Assembly (NCBI GenBank): GCA_944391545.1
Contig: CALXTZ010000094.1
Location: 1-5,031 of the forward strand
Length of the DNA: 5,031 nucleotides
Source: an uncultured Alphaproteobacteria bacterium
GTDB lineage: Bacteria > Pseudomonadota > Alphaproteobacteria > CAAHEQ01 > UBA3637
Reading direction: 5' to 3'
Positions 1 through 5,031 of the stretch are shown here, piece by piece. The notes under the pieces were generated by a model. That model saw only the letters and a list, made by a program, of their open reading frames with translations, was not told the DNA's origin and searched no databases. Each line of letters opens with the position of its first letter. Position 1 is the stretch's first letter. A program made the position numbers and the translations under genes.

Positions 1-29
1 CTCAAAAAACATCGATTCGGAAACATCTT

Positions 30-56
30 ACCATACCCCCCCCCCCCCACTGTCAA
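30..56 (-). promoter_or_regulatory. Possible promoter with poly-G spacer, firing left out of the window
   Basis: Read on the minus strand, a perfect -35 hexamer TTGACA (56-51) is followed by GT and 13 G, then TATGGT (35-30), a 4/6 match to the -10 consensus. The spacer is 15 bases, shorter than the optimal 17. A second -10 candidate, TAAGAT (30-25), would give a 20-base spacer. The element lies just beyond the terminator of the sufE operon and points the same way, so it fits the promoter of the next minus-strand gene, which lies outside the window. I see no Shine-Dalgarno sequence in the remaining 24 bases and cannot call the downstream gene. The -35 box is clear; promoter function is inferred. 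Confidence 0.5.
36..48. repeat. Homopolymer run of 13 C (G on the minus strand)
   Basis: Thirteen consecutive C on the plus strand, by far the longest G/C homopolymer in the window. It lies in non-coding DNA between the -35 box and the possible -10 boxes of the minus-strand promoter at the left edge. Such tracts change length by slipped-strand mispairing and are also prone to length errors in sequencing and assembly, so the exact count is less certain than its presence. Confidence 0.9.
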
Positions 57-69
57 GCATTTTCTTCAT

Positions 70-101
70 AAAAAAAGCTGCCTTTCATCAAAGACAGCTT
101 T
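70..101 (-). terminator. Rho-independent terminator of the sufE operon
   Basis: On the minus strand the sequence forms a hairpin. The outer stem is AAAGCTG (101-95) with CAGCTTT (80-74), followed by one mismatch, then four inner pairs CTTT/AAAG and a GATG loop. A run of seven T (76-70) follows and overlaps the base of the stem, as in intrinsic terminators. It begins 22 bases after the sufE stop codon, in the right orientation to end the operon of DUF3126 gene, 528-residue protein and sufE. Confidence 0.85.
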
Positions 102-122
102 ATATCAAATTTCTTCTACCTT

Positions 123-521
123 TTATTGTTCCGAAACGATTTGCCTGATTCGGGAGACCATAGAGAAAAAACCGTTTCTTCTTGTGGGAGACAAATGATT
201 ATGCAATCCTAATTGTTTGAACACGGCATCGATATCGACTTTTTCAATTTCCGATTTTGTTTTGCCGGAGTAAGCCATCAAAATAAGGGCGATTAATCCT
301 TTGACAATCAAAGCATCGCTGTCGGCTCGAAAAAAATAAGTATCATCACATTTGTTATAAGTCAACCATACCTGACTCATACACCCTTCCACTTTATTTT
401 CATCCGTTTTCATGTAATCCGGAAACGGGGGAATTTCTTCCCCCAAATCTATCAAATACTTATATTTATCTTCCCAATCATCTAAAAATGAAAAATTGTC
501 GACCACTTCTTCTAATGTCAT
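123..521 (-). CDS. sufE: SufE-type cysteine desulfuration protein
   Basis: SufE accepts persulfide sulfur from a SufS-type cysteine desulfurase on a conserved cysteine and passes it to the SufBCD scaffold for Fe-S cluster assembly in the cytoplasm. The 132-residue product has the usual SufE length and its hallmarks: NKVEGCMSQVWL at about 42-53 with the acceptor Cys47, the helix RADSDALIVKGLIALIL at about 65-81, and LSPTRRNGFFSMVSRIR at about 110-126. The start is supported by AAGGAG about 8 bases upstream. It is the last gene of a minus-strand operon, 12 bases after the stop of the 528-residue protein gene, and a terminator follows. No sufBCD or sufS is in the window, so it is a stand-alone sufE here. 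A CsdE role (paired with CsdA) cannot be excluded from sequence. Confidence 0.92.
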   Translation of the reverse strand: MTLEEVVDNFSFLDDWEDKYKYLIDLGEEIPPFPDYMKTDENKVEGCMSQVWLTYNKCDDTYFFRADSDALIVKGLIALILMAYSGKTKSEIEKVDIDAVFKQLGLHNHLSPTRRNGFFSMVSRIRQIVSEQ

Positions 522-533
522 TCCATTCTCCTT

Positions 534-2120
534 TTACGGAATCAACGGCTCATTCGGTTGAGGCGCTGTTTCCACAGTTGTTTCCGTTTCTTCAACCGCC
601 TCTTCAGAAACAGCATCAGACAGAACCGGCGTTCCGTTTAAGGACAAGCCCGTCGAATTATATTCGACATCGAATGAATCAACCGTCTGGCCTTTTGCAT
701 TCAAGGTGCGTTTCGCAGGGGCCATATAAGGTCTTAACGCATCCAACACGCCCGGTTCGGCTTCACACAATTGAGACGCTTTTAATTGCGCCGCCAATGT
801 CTGATCGAACAAAGAATTATCTTGAGATTGCGCCATTTTTTCCATCAAAGCATCCGCATTTCGGCGCGCCTCGTCACAGGCCGCTTCGTCCACCGTCCCT
901 TCCGGAGAAATAAAGTCAAAATTGATAACGGTCAATGTGCCTTTAAATGTTTTATCTTTTTGGTTCAATACACCGTTTAACGCAACAGAATATTCTTCAG
1001 ATCCCAATGCCATTTCCTTGATATCCACGACAGCTTGACTCATCAACTGATTCATCGCCTGATCCAATTCTTTTTCCGCTTTGGTCAGCCGTTCCGGCGC
1101 CGTTTCTTCATTGGCAATTTCTTGATTTAAATTAACGATTTGTTGGATTTGTTTGACATCCAAATTCGGAACCGAAACACTCAACGTCATATAAGTCGGC
1201 AATTTACCGTCAAGATCCGGTATTTTCTGCGCAACGGCAATATCTTTGAAAGACAGATTTAAAGTCATGTCCATCAGCCCCATGTCAGACGTCTGCTTGA
1301 ACGAGGTATTCAAAGCCACATTCGTGCGAACTTCCTGAACCGGCAACAACATCGATGTTATCCGCAAATTGGATATATCGGATGAAACGCGTGCTTCTTT
1401 CACGCTCCATATATTTTCCAAAGACAACGCATTCAATGAAATGGAAGGAATTTCAAACAAGCTGGTTAATTGATCCATCCGAACGGATCCCAGTTGCGTA
1501 TTCAAAAAGAATTGAGAAATACCCGTCGCCCGTTCGACTTTTGCCATTTGTCCCGGCAGCGGCGTCACGGAAGCTTTTTCCAAAATCTTGTCAATAACAA
1601 GCACATCTTTTCCTTCGTTTTTCATCACCATTCGATCAATCGTCATGCCTTGACCGATTGAAATATTCAACGCCGGAACAAAAACAATTTTATACGAAAA
1701 CCGTTGAAGGGACATATCGTTTTGTTCCATCAACTGATACAGCATCGGACTTAATTGCGCGACATCCGTTAAATCCGCTTCATATGCGGGATATCCGTTA
1801 AAGTCGGAAGACCGGTTAAAAACAACCTGATATTCGGGAACAACCGTTTTTTGCTCATCCGGCAAAGTACTTTGAGGAACCGTTACCACATAGCCCGACT
1901 CTTGTGCCGCAATGCTCGGCTGCGCGGACAAAACCAATTCGGACGGCAAAACGTCTTTTTTAAACAAATCCAATAAAGCCTGCCCTTCGCCGGAGACTTC
2001 ACTCCCCTGTTGAACCACAATGGATTGAATGGGCGATGTTTCCGCCGCAACAGCCGGTTGCACACACCCCATCACTGAAACGGCGCTGCACAAAACAGTC
2101 GATAAAATCAGGTATTTCAT
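534..2120 (-). CDS. Exported protein of unknown function, 528 residues
   Basis: I do not recognise this protein with certainty. The N-terminus is a secretion signal: MKYLILSTVLCSAVSVMG is followed either by Cys19 in a lipobox-like VMGC or by a signal peptidase I site in AVAAE (cut after about 25-26). Lipoprotein or periplasmic protein are both possible; Met at lipobox position -2 favours the latter slightly. The mature part alternates short hydrophobic and polar stretches of beta type. It includes repeated 'SISLNALSLENIW'-like segments, a charged helical stretch at about 335-370, and a C-terminal GLSLNGTPVL (491-500) before an acidic Glu/Thr-rich tail (502-528). This layout recalls DUF945/YdgA-like or DUF2125-like envelope proteins, but that is only an impression. 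The start is fixed by a consensus AGGAGG at 2130-2125. Its SD overlaps the stop codon of the DUF3126 gene, so the two are probably co-transcribed, with sufE 12 bases downstream. Confidence 0.85.
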   Translation of the reverse strand: MKYLILSTVLCSAVSVMGCVQPAVAAETSPIQSIVVQQGSEVSGEGQALLDLFKKDVLPSELVLSAQPSIAAQESGYVVTVPQSTLPDEQKTVVPEYQVVFNRSSDFNGYPAYEADLTDVAQLSPMLYQLMEQNDMSLQRFSYKIVFVPALNISIGQGMTIDRMVMKNEGKDVLVIDKILEKASVTPLPGQMAKVERATGISQFFLNTQLGSVRMDQLTSLFEIPSISLNALSLENIWSVKEARVSSDISNLRITSMLLPVQEVRTNVALNTSFKQTSDMGLMDMTLNLSFKDIAVAQKIPDLDGKLPTYMTLSVSVPNLDVKQIQQIVNLNQEIANEETAPERLTKAEKELDQAMNQLMSQAVVDIKEMALGSEEYSVALNGVLNQKDKTFKGTLTVINFDFISPEGTVDEAACDEARRNADALMEKMAQSQDNSLFDQTLAAQLKASQLCEAEPGVLDALRPYMAPAKRTLNAKGQTVDSFDVEYNSTGLSLNGTPVLSDAVSEEAVEETETTVETAPQPNEPLIP

Positions 2121-2128
2121 TTTTCCTC

Positions 2129-2338
2129 CTATAAATCTTCGGGCAAAATCGTCATATGAAAATCATACGACACTTCCCCTTCGTCTTCGTTTTTATAAAT
2201 AACTCCTAAAAATTCGCTGGCTTTATAAACTTCGGCCGGCGCATCCTTTGAACTGCTCTCTTTGATATAAAGATTTTGCGTATTCATGAGTGCTTGAAAA
2301 TATTTTTCTAATTTTTGAATTTCTGATTTCGTTAACAT
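2129..2338 (-). CDS. Small DUF3126-family protein
   Basis: The product is a 69-residue acidic protein without signal peptide or membrane segment. It resembles DUF3126, a family of about 70 residues known from Alphaproteobacteria and without an assigned function. The N-terminal helix (MLTKSEIQKLEKYFQALM) is followed by the conserved block AEVYKASEFLGVIYKNEDEG at about 35-54 and a C-terminal SYDFHMTILPEDL. The start is supported by AGAGG about 7 bases upstream. It is the first gene of the minus-strand operon: its TAG stop (2131-2129) is embedded in the Shine-Dalgarno sequence of the next gene, TAGGAGG, which suggests translational coupling. The position upstream of an envelope protein and sufE gives no clear functional hint. 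Confidence 0.85.
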   Translation of the reverse strand: MLTKSEIQKLEKYFQALMNTQNLYIKESSSKDAPAEVYKASEFLGVIYKNEDEGEVSYDFHMTILPEDL

Positions 2339-2364
2339 AGAACCCTCTTTGATATGACTTTCCT

Positions 2365-2393
2365 ATCATAAAGTAAAAAAAACTTTTTAAAAA
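2365..2393 (-). promoter_or_regulatory. Possible promoter of the DUF3126-sufE operon
   Basis: On the minus strand, TATGAT (2370-2365, 5/6 match to TATAAT) lies 27 bases before the ATG of the DUF3126 gene. With a 17-base spacer the -35 position is TTTTTA (2393-2388), a poor match, although the surrounding A/T tracts could act as an UP-type element. Transcription would start near 2358 and give a leader of about 20 bases that contains the AGAGG ribosome binding site. The -10 box is fair, the -35 weak. Confidence 0.35.
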
Positions 2394-2413
2394 GCCTTTT
2401 TTTCGTGTATATT
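2385..2413 (+). promoter_or_regulatory. Possible dusA promoter, leaderless geometry
   Basis: TATATT (2408-2413, 5/6 match to TATAAT) ends 7 bases before the ATG of dusA at 2421. The -35 position at 17-base spacing, TTTTAA (2385-2390), is poor, but runs of A and T upstream could serve as an UP-type element. The predicted transcription start falls on or next to the A of the ATG, and no Shine-Dalgarno sequence is present between 2396 and 2420. Together these suggest a leaderless mRNA. Confidence 0.4.
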
Positions 2414-2420
2414 TCAAAAA

Positions 2421-3362
2421 ATGATGCAAAAAGAAATTTCCATAGCACCGATGTTGGATTGGACAGATCGACATTTTCGTTTTTTTCTGCGCCAAATTTG
2501 CAGGCATGCTTTGCTTTATACCGAGATGATCAACGAACATGCCATTGTTTTGGGCGACAGAAACCGTTTATTGGCATTCGATGCGCTCGAACAACCGTTA
2601 GCTTTGCAAATCGGCGGTTCGGATCCGAATTTAATGGCAGAATGTGCTGCTATTGCACAAGATACCGGCTTTACGCAAGTCAATATCAATGCCGGTTGTC
2701 CGTCAACGCGTGTCCAAGCCGGTACTTTCGGTGCCTGTTTAATGGCCGTCCCCGATCAGGTCGCTCGGTGCGTGGAAGCCATGCAAAAAAGAACAACCTT
2801 GCCGATTACGGTTAAAACCCGCATTGCTTTGGAAGGCCCCGGCGACGGATACACCGAATTGCACCGTTTTGTTCAAACCGTTCAAGCGGCCGGATGCCGT
2901 AAGTTCATCATTCATGCCCGAAAAGCGCGGTTAACGGGATTAACACCCAAAGAAAACCGTGAAAAAATGTCATTGAACTACCCGTTGGTTTATCGTTTGA
3001 AGCAAGACTTTCCACATCTGACAATCATCATCAACGGCAATATTACTTCTTTGGAAGCCGTTGAAACGCATTTGACGCAAACAGACGGCGTCATGATCGG
3101 GCGGCGTGCTTATGCCGATCCTTATTTTCTGGCGACCGTCGACAACCGATATTATCATGATGCGCATCCGATTTTGTCTCGTGAAGAAATCATCGAACGC
3201 ATGCTTCCTTATTTTGAAAATCAAATGAAGCAAGGCATCAAACTGCACACCATGACACGCCATCTGATGGGGCTTTATTATCAACAGCCCCGCTCCAAAG
3301 AATTTAAACAAACCCTCATGCAAAATGATTTAAAGGCCTTAAAAGCGTTCTTAAATCGTTAA
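2421..3362 (+). CDS. dusA: tRNA-dihydrouridine synthase, DusA type
   Basis: Dus enzymes are FMN- and NADPH-dependent and reduce uridine to dihydrouridine in the D-loop of tRNA; DusA modifies positions 20 and 20a. The 313-residue product has the DusA signature in order: APMLDWTDRHFRFFLR (9-24), LLYTEMI (31-37), NINAGCPSTRVQAGTFGACLM (88-108) with the catalytic Cys93, VKTRIALE (131-138), HARKARLTGLTPKENR (165-180) typical of DusA rather than DusB/DusC, INGNI (204-208) and the phosphate-binding DGVMIGRRAYADPYF (222-236). TRHLMGLYYQQPRSKEF (279-295) marks the C-terminal tRNA-binding helical domain. Length is slightly below the E. coli enzyme. Two ATG codons stand in tandem (2421, 2424) without a Shine-Dalgarno sequence, so the start may be leaderless. 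The gene converges with the exonuclease III homologue; the last 12 bases overlap. Confidence 0.95.
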   Translation: MMQKEISIAPMLDWTDRHFRFFLRQICRHALLYTEMINEHAIVLGDRNRLLAFDALEQPLALQIGGSDPNLMAECAAIAQDTGFTQVNINAGCPSTRVQAGTFGACLMAVPDQVARCVEAMQKRTTLPITVKTRIALEGPGDGYTELHRFVQTVQAAGCRKFIIHARKARLTGLTPKENREKMSLNYPLVYRLKQDFPHLTIIINGNITSLEAVETHLTQTDGVMIGRRAYADPYFLATVDNRYYHDAHPILSREEIIERMLPYFENQMKQGIKLHTMTRHLMGLYYQQPRSKEFKQTLMQNDLKALKAFLNR

Positions 3363-4124
3363 CGTACAATAAACCGGCGCATGATCGGACGGCTTCGGCT
3401 CCCCGCGCCAGGCTTTCATGAGATCCGCCTGCGTCACATGCGCTGCCAGCATCGGAGTTACATAGAAAATGCCGTTGTTGCGCGGCCAAGCACCGCCTTG
3501 GAAATCCCAAAACGTATAAAATCCGTCGTTCGGATGAAAATGCCGCAACGCATGAAAAACACCCGTATTTAACAACCCTGTCAATTTATCCCGTACCGGC
3601 TGCACCATCAAAGCACTGTCCCAAAACAATTCCGGATTATAAACGTCTCCGTCTTGATAAATCACATTAAAATCTCCGCCCAAAACAAAAGGAATCTGCC
3701 GATCTATCAAGCTTTGAACATGCACCGTCAGCGCATCCATCCATTCAAGTTTATACGACAATCGGGATGTATCTTCGGGATTGTTTGCCGGCGCGGTTCC
3801 GTTCGGAACATAAACACTGATGACATGCAACCCGTTTGCGGTTGTCACTTCAATAAAGCGCGCCTGATCTTCAAAGCCGGGCAGCGCCGATTGAACCAAT
3901 TGAATCGGCGTGCGCGACAAAACAGCCACCCCGTTCCAAGACTTCTGCCCGCTGGCTAACGCATGGTAGCCTTTACTTTGAAAATCCAAGACGGGAAATT
4001 TTTCCGTTTCCATTTTGACTTCCTGAAGCAAAAGCAAATCCGGTTGTTCTTTTTCCAAAAAAGCTTCCAACAACGGCATCCGCGCCCGTAAAGACGCCAC
4101 ATTCCACGAGACGATTTTTTGCAT
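3351..4124 (-). CDS. xth: Exonuclease III family (AP endonuclease) homologue lacking the RIDH motif
   Basis: ExoIII-type enzymes cut DNA 5' to abasic sites and remove 3' blocking groups in base excision repair. The 257-residue product keeps SWNV (6-9, Asn8), LLLQEVK (31-37, Glu35), WNGVAVLSR (63-71), YVPNG (105-109, Tyr105), GGDFNV (149-154, Asp151, Asn153), FWDFQGGAWPRNNG (205-218) and the C-terminal SDHAPV (246-251, His248). Directly after RNNG, where the family has an RID(H/L) segment with a catalytic-site Asp (Asp229 in E. coli), this protein reads IFYVTPML, about four residues short. Reading frame is intact, so it may be an in-frame deletion that impairs the enzyme. I chose the ATG at 4124 because MQKIVSWN matches the family N-terminus and AAAGGG lies 6 bases upstream. 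An in-frame ATG at 4160 and the open frame back to 4280 would add residues foreign to the family. Confidence 0.9.
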   Translation of the reverse strand: MQKIVSWNVASLRARMPLLEAFLEKEQPDLLLLQEVKMETEKFPVLDFQSKGYHALASGQKSWNGVAVLSRTPIQLVQSALPGFEDQARFIEVTTANGLHVISVYVPNGTAPANNPEDTSRLSYKLEWMDALTVHVQSLIDRQIPFVLGGDFNVIYQDGDVYNPELFWDSALMVQPVRDKLTGLLNTGVFHALRHFHPNDGFYTFWDFQGGAWPRNNGIFYVTPMLAAHVTQADLMKAWRGEPKPSDHAPVYCTLTI

Positions 4125-4151
4125 GACAAACCCTTTCCCTTTCGTTATACT
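4123..4151 (+). promoter_or_regulatory. Promoter of the HExxH gene and metA
   Basis: ATGACA (4123-4128, 5/6 match to TTGACA) and TATACT (4146-4151, 5/6 match to TATAAT) are separated by the optimal 17 bases. The predicted transcription start, about 7 bases after the -10 box, coincides with the ATG at 4159, and no Shine-Dalgarno sequence precedes it, so the mRNA may be leaderless. The -35 box overlaps the xth start codon on the other strand, and the spacer covers the xth ribosome binding site. Confidence 0.65.
4131..4136 (-). promoter_or_regulatory. Ribosome binding site deciding the xth start
   Basis: On the minus strand AAAGGG lies 6 bases before the ATG at 4124, inside a purine run AAAGGGAAAGGG (4142 side to 4131). 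It selects this ATG over the in-frame ATG at 4160, which has no comparable site. Confidence 0.7.
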
Positions 4152-4174
4152 GATATTCATGAAACAGTATAGCG
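4143..4174. promoter_or_regulatory. Inverted repeat covering both divergent -10 boxes
   Basis: CGTTATACTG (4143-4152) and CAGTATAGCG (4165-4174) are inverted repeats that match at 9 of 10 positions, with a perfect 7-base core TATACTG/CAGTATA. The spacer is 12 bases and the half-site centres are 22 bases apart, about two helical turns. The dyad contains both predicted -10 boxes and the start codon of the HExxH gene. It could be an operator for a dimeric regulator. The core symmetry may instead simply follow from two identical -10 boxes facing apart. Confidence 0.45.
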
Positions 4175-4812
4175 CTTTTATTTTACATGTCACTTTTTTT
4201 CTGGGCTTAAGTGCTTTTTTACCGCTCAAAGCCGCAGATTGCAGCATGTACCAACGTCCCGTGACGGTTCGTGTCAACATTCATCCGGGAACGGTACGGT
4301 ACAATAATTCCCTGTCCAATTCTCAATTTCCCAGCAAACCGTATGCATCTACGATGGGATTAACCGTCGCTCAATTGACAATAAACATGCAGGCCAAGTC
4401 TTTTGTCAGAGAAGACTCAACCGGTGCCTGTATCGGTTTGGACGAATTAACCGTCAATGTGGGTTTTCCGAAAATCGACGTGTACATTGATAAAAAATAC
4501 CGGCCGGGAACCTGTCAATACAATGTTATCAAAGAACACGAAAATTACCACGTCCGCGTTCAACAGGAAGGATTAACGTTCTTCGGCGGCAAAATCGAAG
4601 AAGCTTTTCAAATCGCTGCCAATAAAATAAAACCGCGTTCATTGAGTTCGCCCGGTCAAGCGCAAAGCATTTTAAATCAAATGGTGGCTCAAGTAAAAAA
4701 AGACGTTGACCCGCTGATAAAGTTTGTTGAAAAACGGTTACGCGAAGAAAACGAAGTCATCGATACGGATGAAGCTTATCGCGAAACCAGTAAAAAATGC
4801 AAAAAATGGTAA
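4159..4812 (+). CDS. Secreted protein with HExxH motif, possible zinc metalloprotease
   Basis: The 217-residue product starts with a signal peptide (KQYSAFILHVTFFLGLSAFLP, residues 2-22) with cleavage likely near LKAAD (after 25-26), so it should act in the periplasm or outside. The central region has the order Cys91, a beta-rich VNVGFPKIDVYID stretch, Cys119, then KEHENYH (125-131) holding HExxH at 127-131, the zinc-binding and catalytic signature of zincins. Four cysteines (28, 91, 119, 214) would remain in the mature form and could form two disulfides. The rest, to residue 217, is charged and helical. The layout of Cys, FP, Cys and HExxH resembles the DUF922/COG5661 predicted secreted Zn-dependent proteases, but I hold that loosely. 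The third zinc ligand is not obvious. The start at 4159 is favoured over an in-frame ATG at 4123 because it gives a clean signal peptide and lies just after a good promoter. metA follows after 9 bases. Confidence 0.85.
   Translation: MKQYSAFILHVTFFLGLSAFLPLKAADCSMYQRPVTVRVNIHPGTVRYNNSLSNSQFPSKPYASTMGLTVAQLTINMQAKSFVREDSTGACIGLDELTVNVGFPKIDVYIDKKYRPGTCQYNVIKEHENYHVRVQQEGLTFFGGKIEEAFQIAANKIKPRSLSSPGQAQSILNQMVAQVKKDVDPLIKFVEKRLREENEVIDTDEAYRETSKKCKKW
4166..4193 (-). promoter_or_regulatory. Promoter of xth
   Basis: On the minus strand GTGACA (4193-4188, 5/6 match) and TATACT (4171-4166, 5/6 match) are separated by 16 bases. Transcription would begin near 4159 and give a leader of about 35 bases containing the AAAGGG ribosome binding site. 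The promoter lies inside the first codons of the divergent HExxH gene, so its sequence is also coding for the signal peptide. Confidence 0.55.
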
Positions 4813-4821
4813 GGAAATGTA

Positions 4822-5031
4822 ATGCCCGTTCTCGTCAAAAACAATCTGCCCGTTATTGAAAAGCTGGAACAGGAAGGCTTGTTCGTTATGAAACCCAAAC
4901 GAGCCGCCTCACAAGACATCCGGCCGTTAAAAATTGCGCTGGCCAACCTGATGCCGTCCAAAATTTCGACAGAGCTGCAATTTTTACGCCTGCTTTACAA
5001 CAGCACGCTTCGAATTGTAATTACGTTGCTG
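4822..5031 (+). CDS. metA: Homoserine O-acyltransferase, N-terminal part
   Basis: MetA transfers a succinyl or acetyl group to the hydroxyl of homoserine, the first committed step of methionine synthesis, in the cytoplasm. Only the first 70 codons are present; the frame is open to the last base. They match the family N-terminus: MPVLV, then EKLEQEGLFVMKPKRAASQD (13-32), IRPLKIALANLMPSKISTE (33-51), and LQFLRLLYNSTLRIVITLL to the edge. Full proteins are about 300 residues. The catalytic Cys and the residue that separates acetyl- from succinyl-CoA use lie outside, so the acyl donor cannot be told. AAGGAA (4811-4816), partly inside the TAA stop of the HExxH gene, is the ribosome binding site 5 bases upstream, so metA is probably co-transcribed with that gene. 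No methionine-responsive riboswitch fits in the 9-base gap. Confidence 0.92.
   Translation, partial: MPVLVKNNLPVIEKLEQEGLFVMKPKRAASQDIRPLKIALANLMPSKISTELQFLRLLYNSTLRIVITLL

Noticed and set aside
1..26. Minus-strand ATG codons at 26 and 12 as starts of the gene beyond the left edge.
   Set aside because: Only 8 and 4 codons are visible and neither has a Shine-Dalgarno sequence, so no choice can be supported; the gene could also be an RNA gene.
488..1661. Several plus-strand open frames opposite sufE and the 528-residue gene.
   Set aside because: Products are rich in Pro, Arg, His and Ser without family features, lack ribosome binding sites, and the opposite strand holds convincing genes.
2383..2405. 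Palindrome CTTTTTAAAAAG followed by a T run, considered as a terminator.
   Set aside because: The stem is almost only A/T, no gene on the plus strand ends before it, and it sits where the dusA promoter is expected.
2618..2629. Perfect 12-base palindrome TTCGGATCCGAA.
   Set aside because: It is inside dusA and encodes the conserved GGSDPN segment; probably chance.
3269..3291. Hairpin GGGGCT/AGCCCC with an 11-base loop near the end of dusA.
   Set aside because: It lies in conserved coding sequence (MGLYYQQPR) and is not followed by a T run, so it is not a terminator.
4123..4158. Upstream ATG at 4123 for the HExxH protein.
   Set aside because: It lies within the -35 box and would add 12 residues before an already complete signal peptide.
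4125..4280. N-terminal extension of the exonuclease III homologue to 4280 or to the ATG at 4160.
   Set aside because: The added residues do not belong to the family, cover the divergent gene and its promoter, and the ATG at 4124 has its own ribosome binding site.

Overview
The window looks like ordinary chromosome from an alphaproteobacterium of moderate G+C (roughly mid-40s percent by eye, not counted). The best lineage clue is a 69-residue DUF3126-type protein, a family reported from Alphaproteobacteria. The other recognisable genes (sufE, dusA, an exonuclease III homologue, metA) are housekeeping genes. I see no transposase, integrase, phage gene, CRISPR array, tRNA or rRNA, and no obvious change in base composition.

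Left edge (1-122): a possible minus-strand promoter for a gene beyond the window has a perfect TTGACA -35 box followed by a run of 13 G. Next to it is a rho-independent terminator that closes the operon to its right. Positions 123-2338 hold a tightly packed minus-strand operon, read right to left: DUF3126 protein, a 528-residue exported protein of unknown function, then SufE (Fe-S cluster assembly). The gaps are 8 and 12 bases, and each gene has a Shine-Dalgarno sequence.

Positions 2339-2420 form a short AT-rich divergent region. To its right is plus-strand dusA (tRNA dihydrouridine synthase, 2421-3362), which converges with and overlaps by 12 bases the minus-strand exonuclease III homologue (3351-4124). 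That homologue keeps most catalytic motifs but lacks the RIDH segment, so its activity is in doubt.

Positions 4123-4193 carry two divergent, overlapping promoters whose -10 boxes form an inverted repeat. The minus-strand promoter serves the exonuclease homologue. The plus-strand promoter serves a secreted protein of 217 residues with an HExxH (zincin-like) motif, followed after 9 bases by metA (homoserine O-acyltransferase, methionine synthesis), which runs off the right edge. Both plus-strand transcription units start with an ATG exactly 7 bases after a -10-like box and without a Shine-Dalgarno sequence, which suggests leaderless mRNAs.

No complete new multi-gene system is visible. The points most worth a second look are the G-tract promoter, the exonuclease III homologue without RIDH, the dyad between the divergent promoters, and the HExxH protein beside metA.
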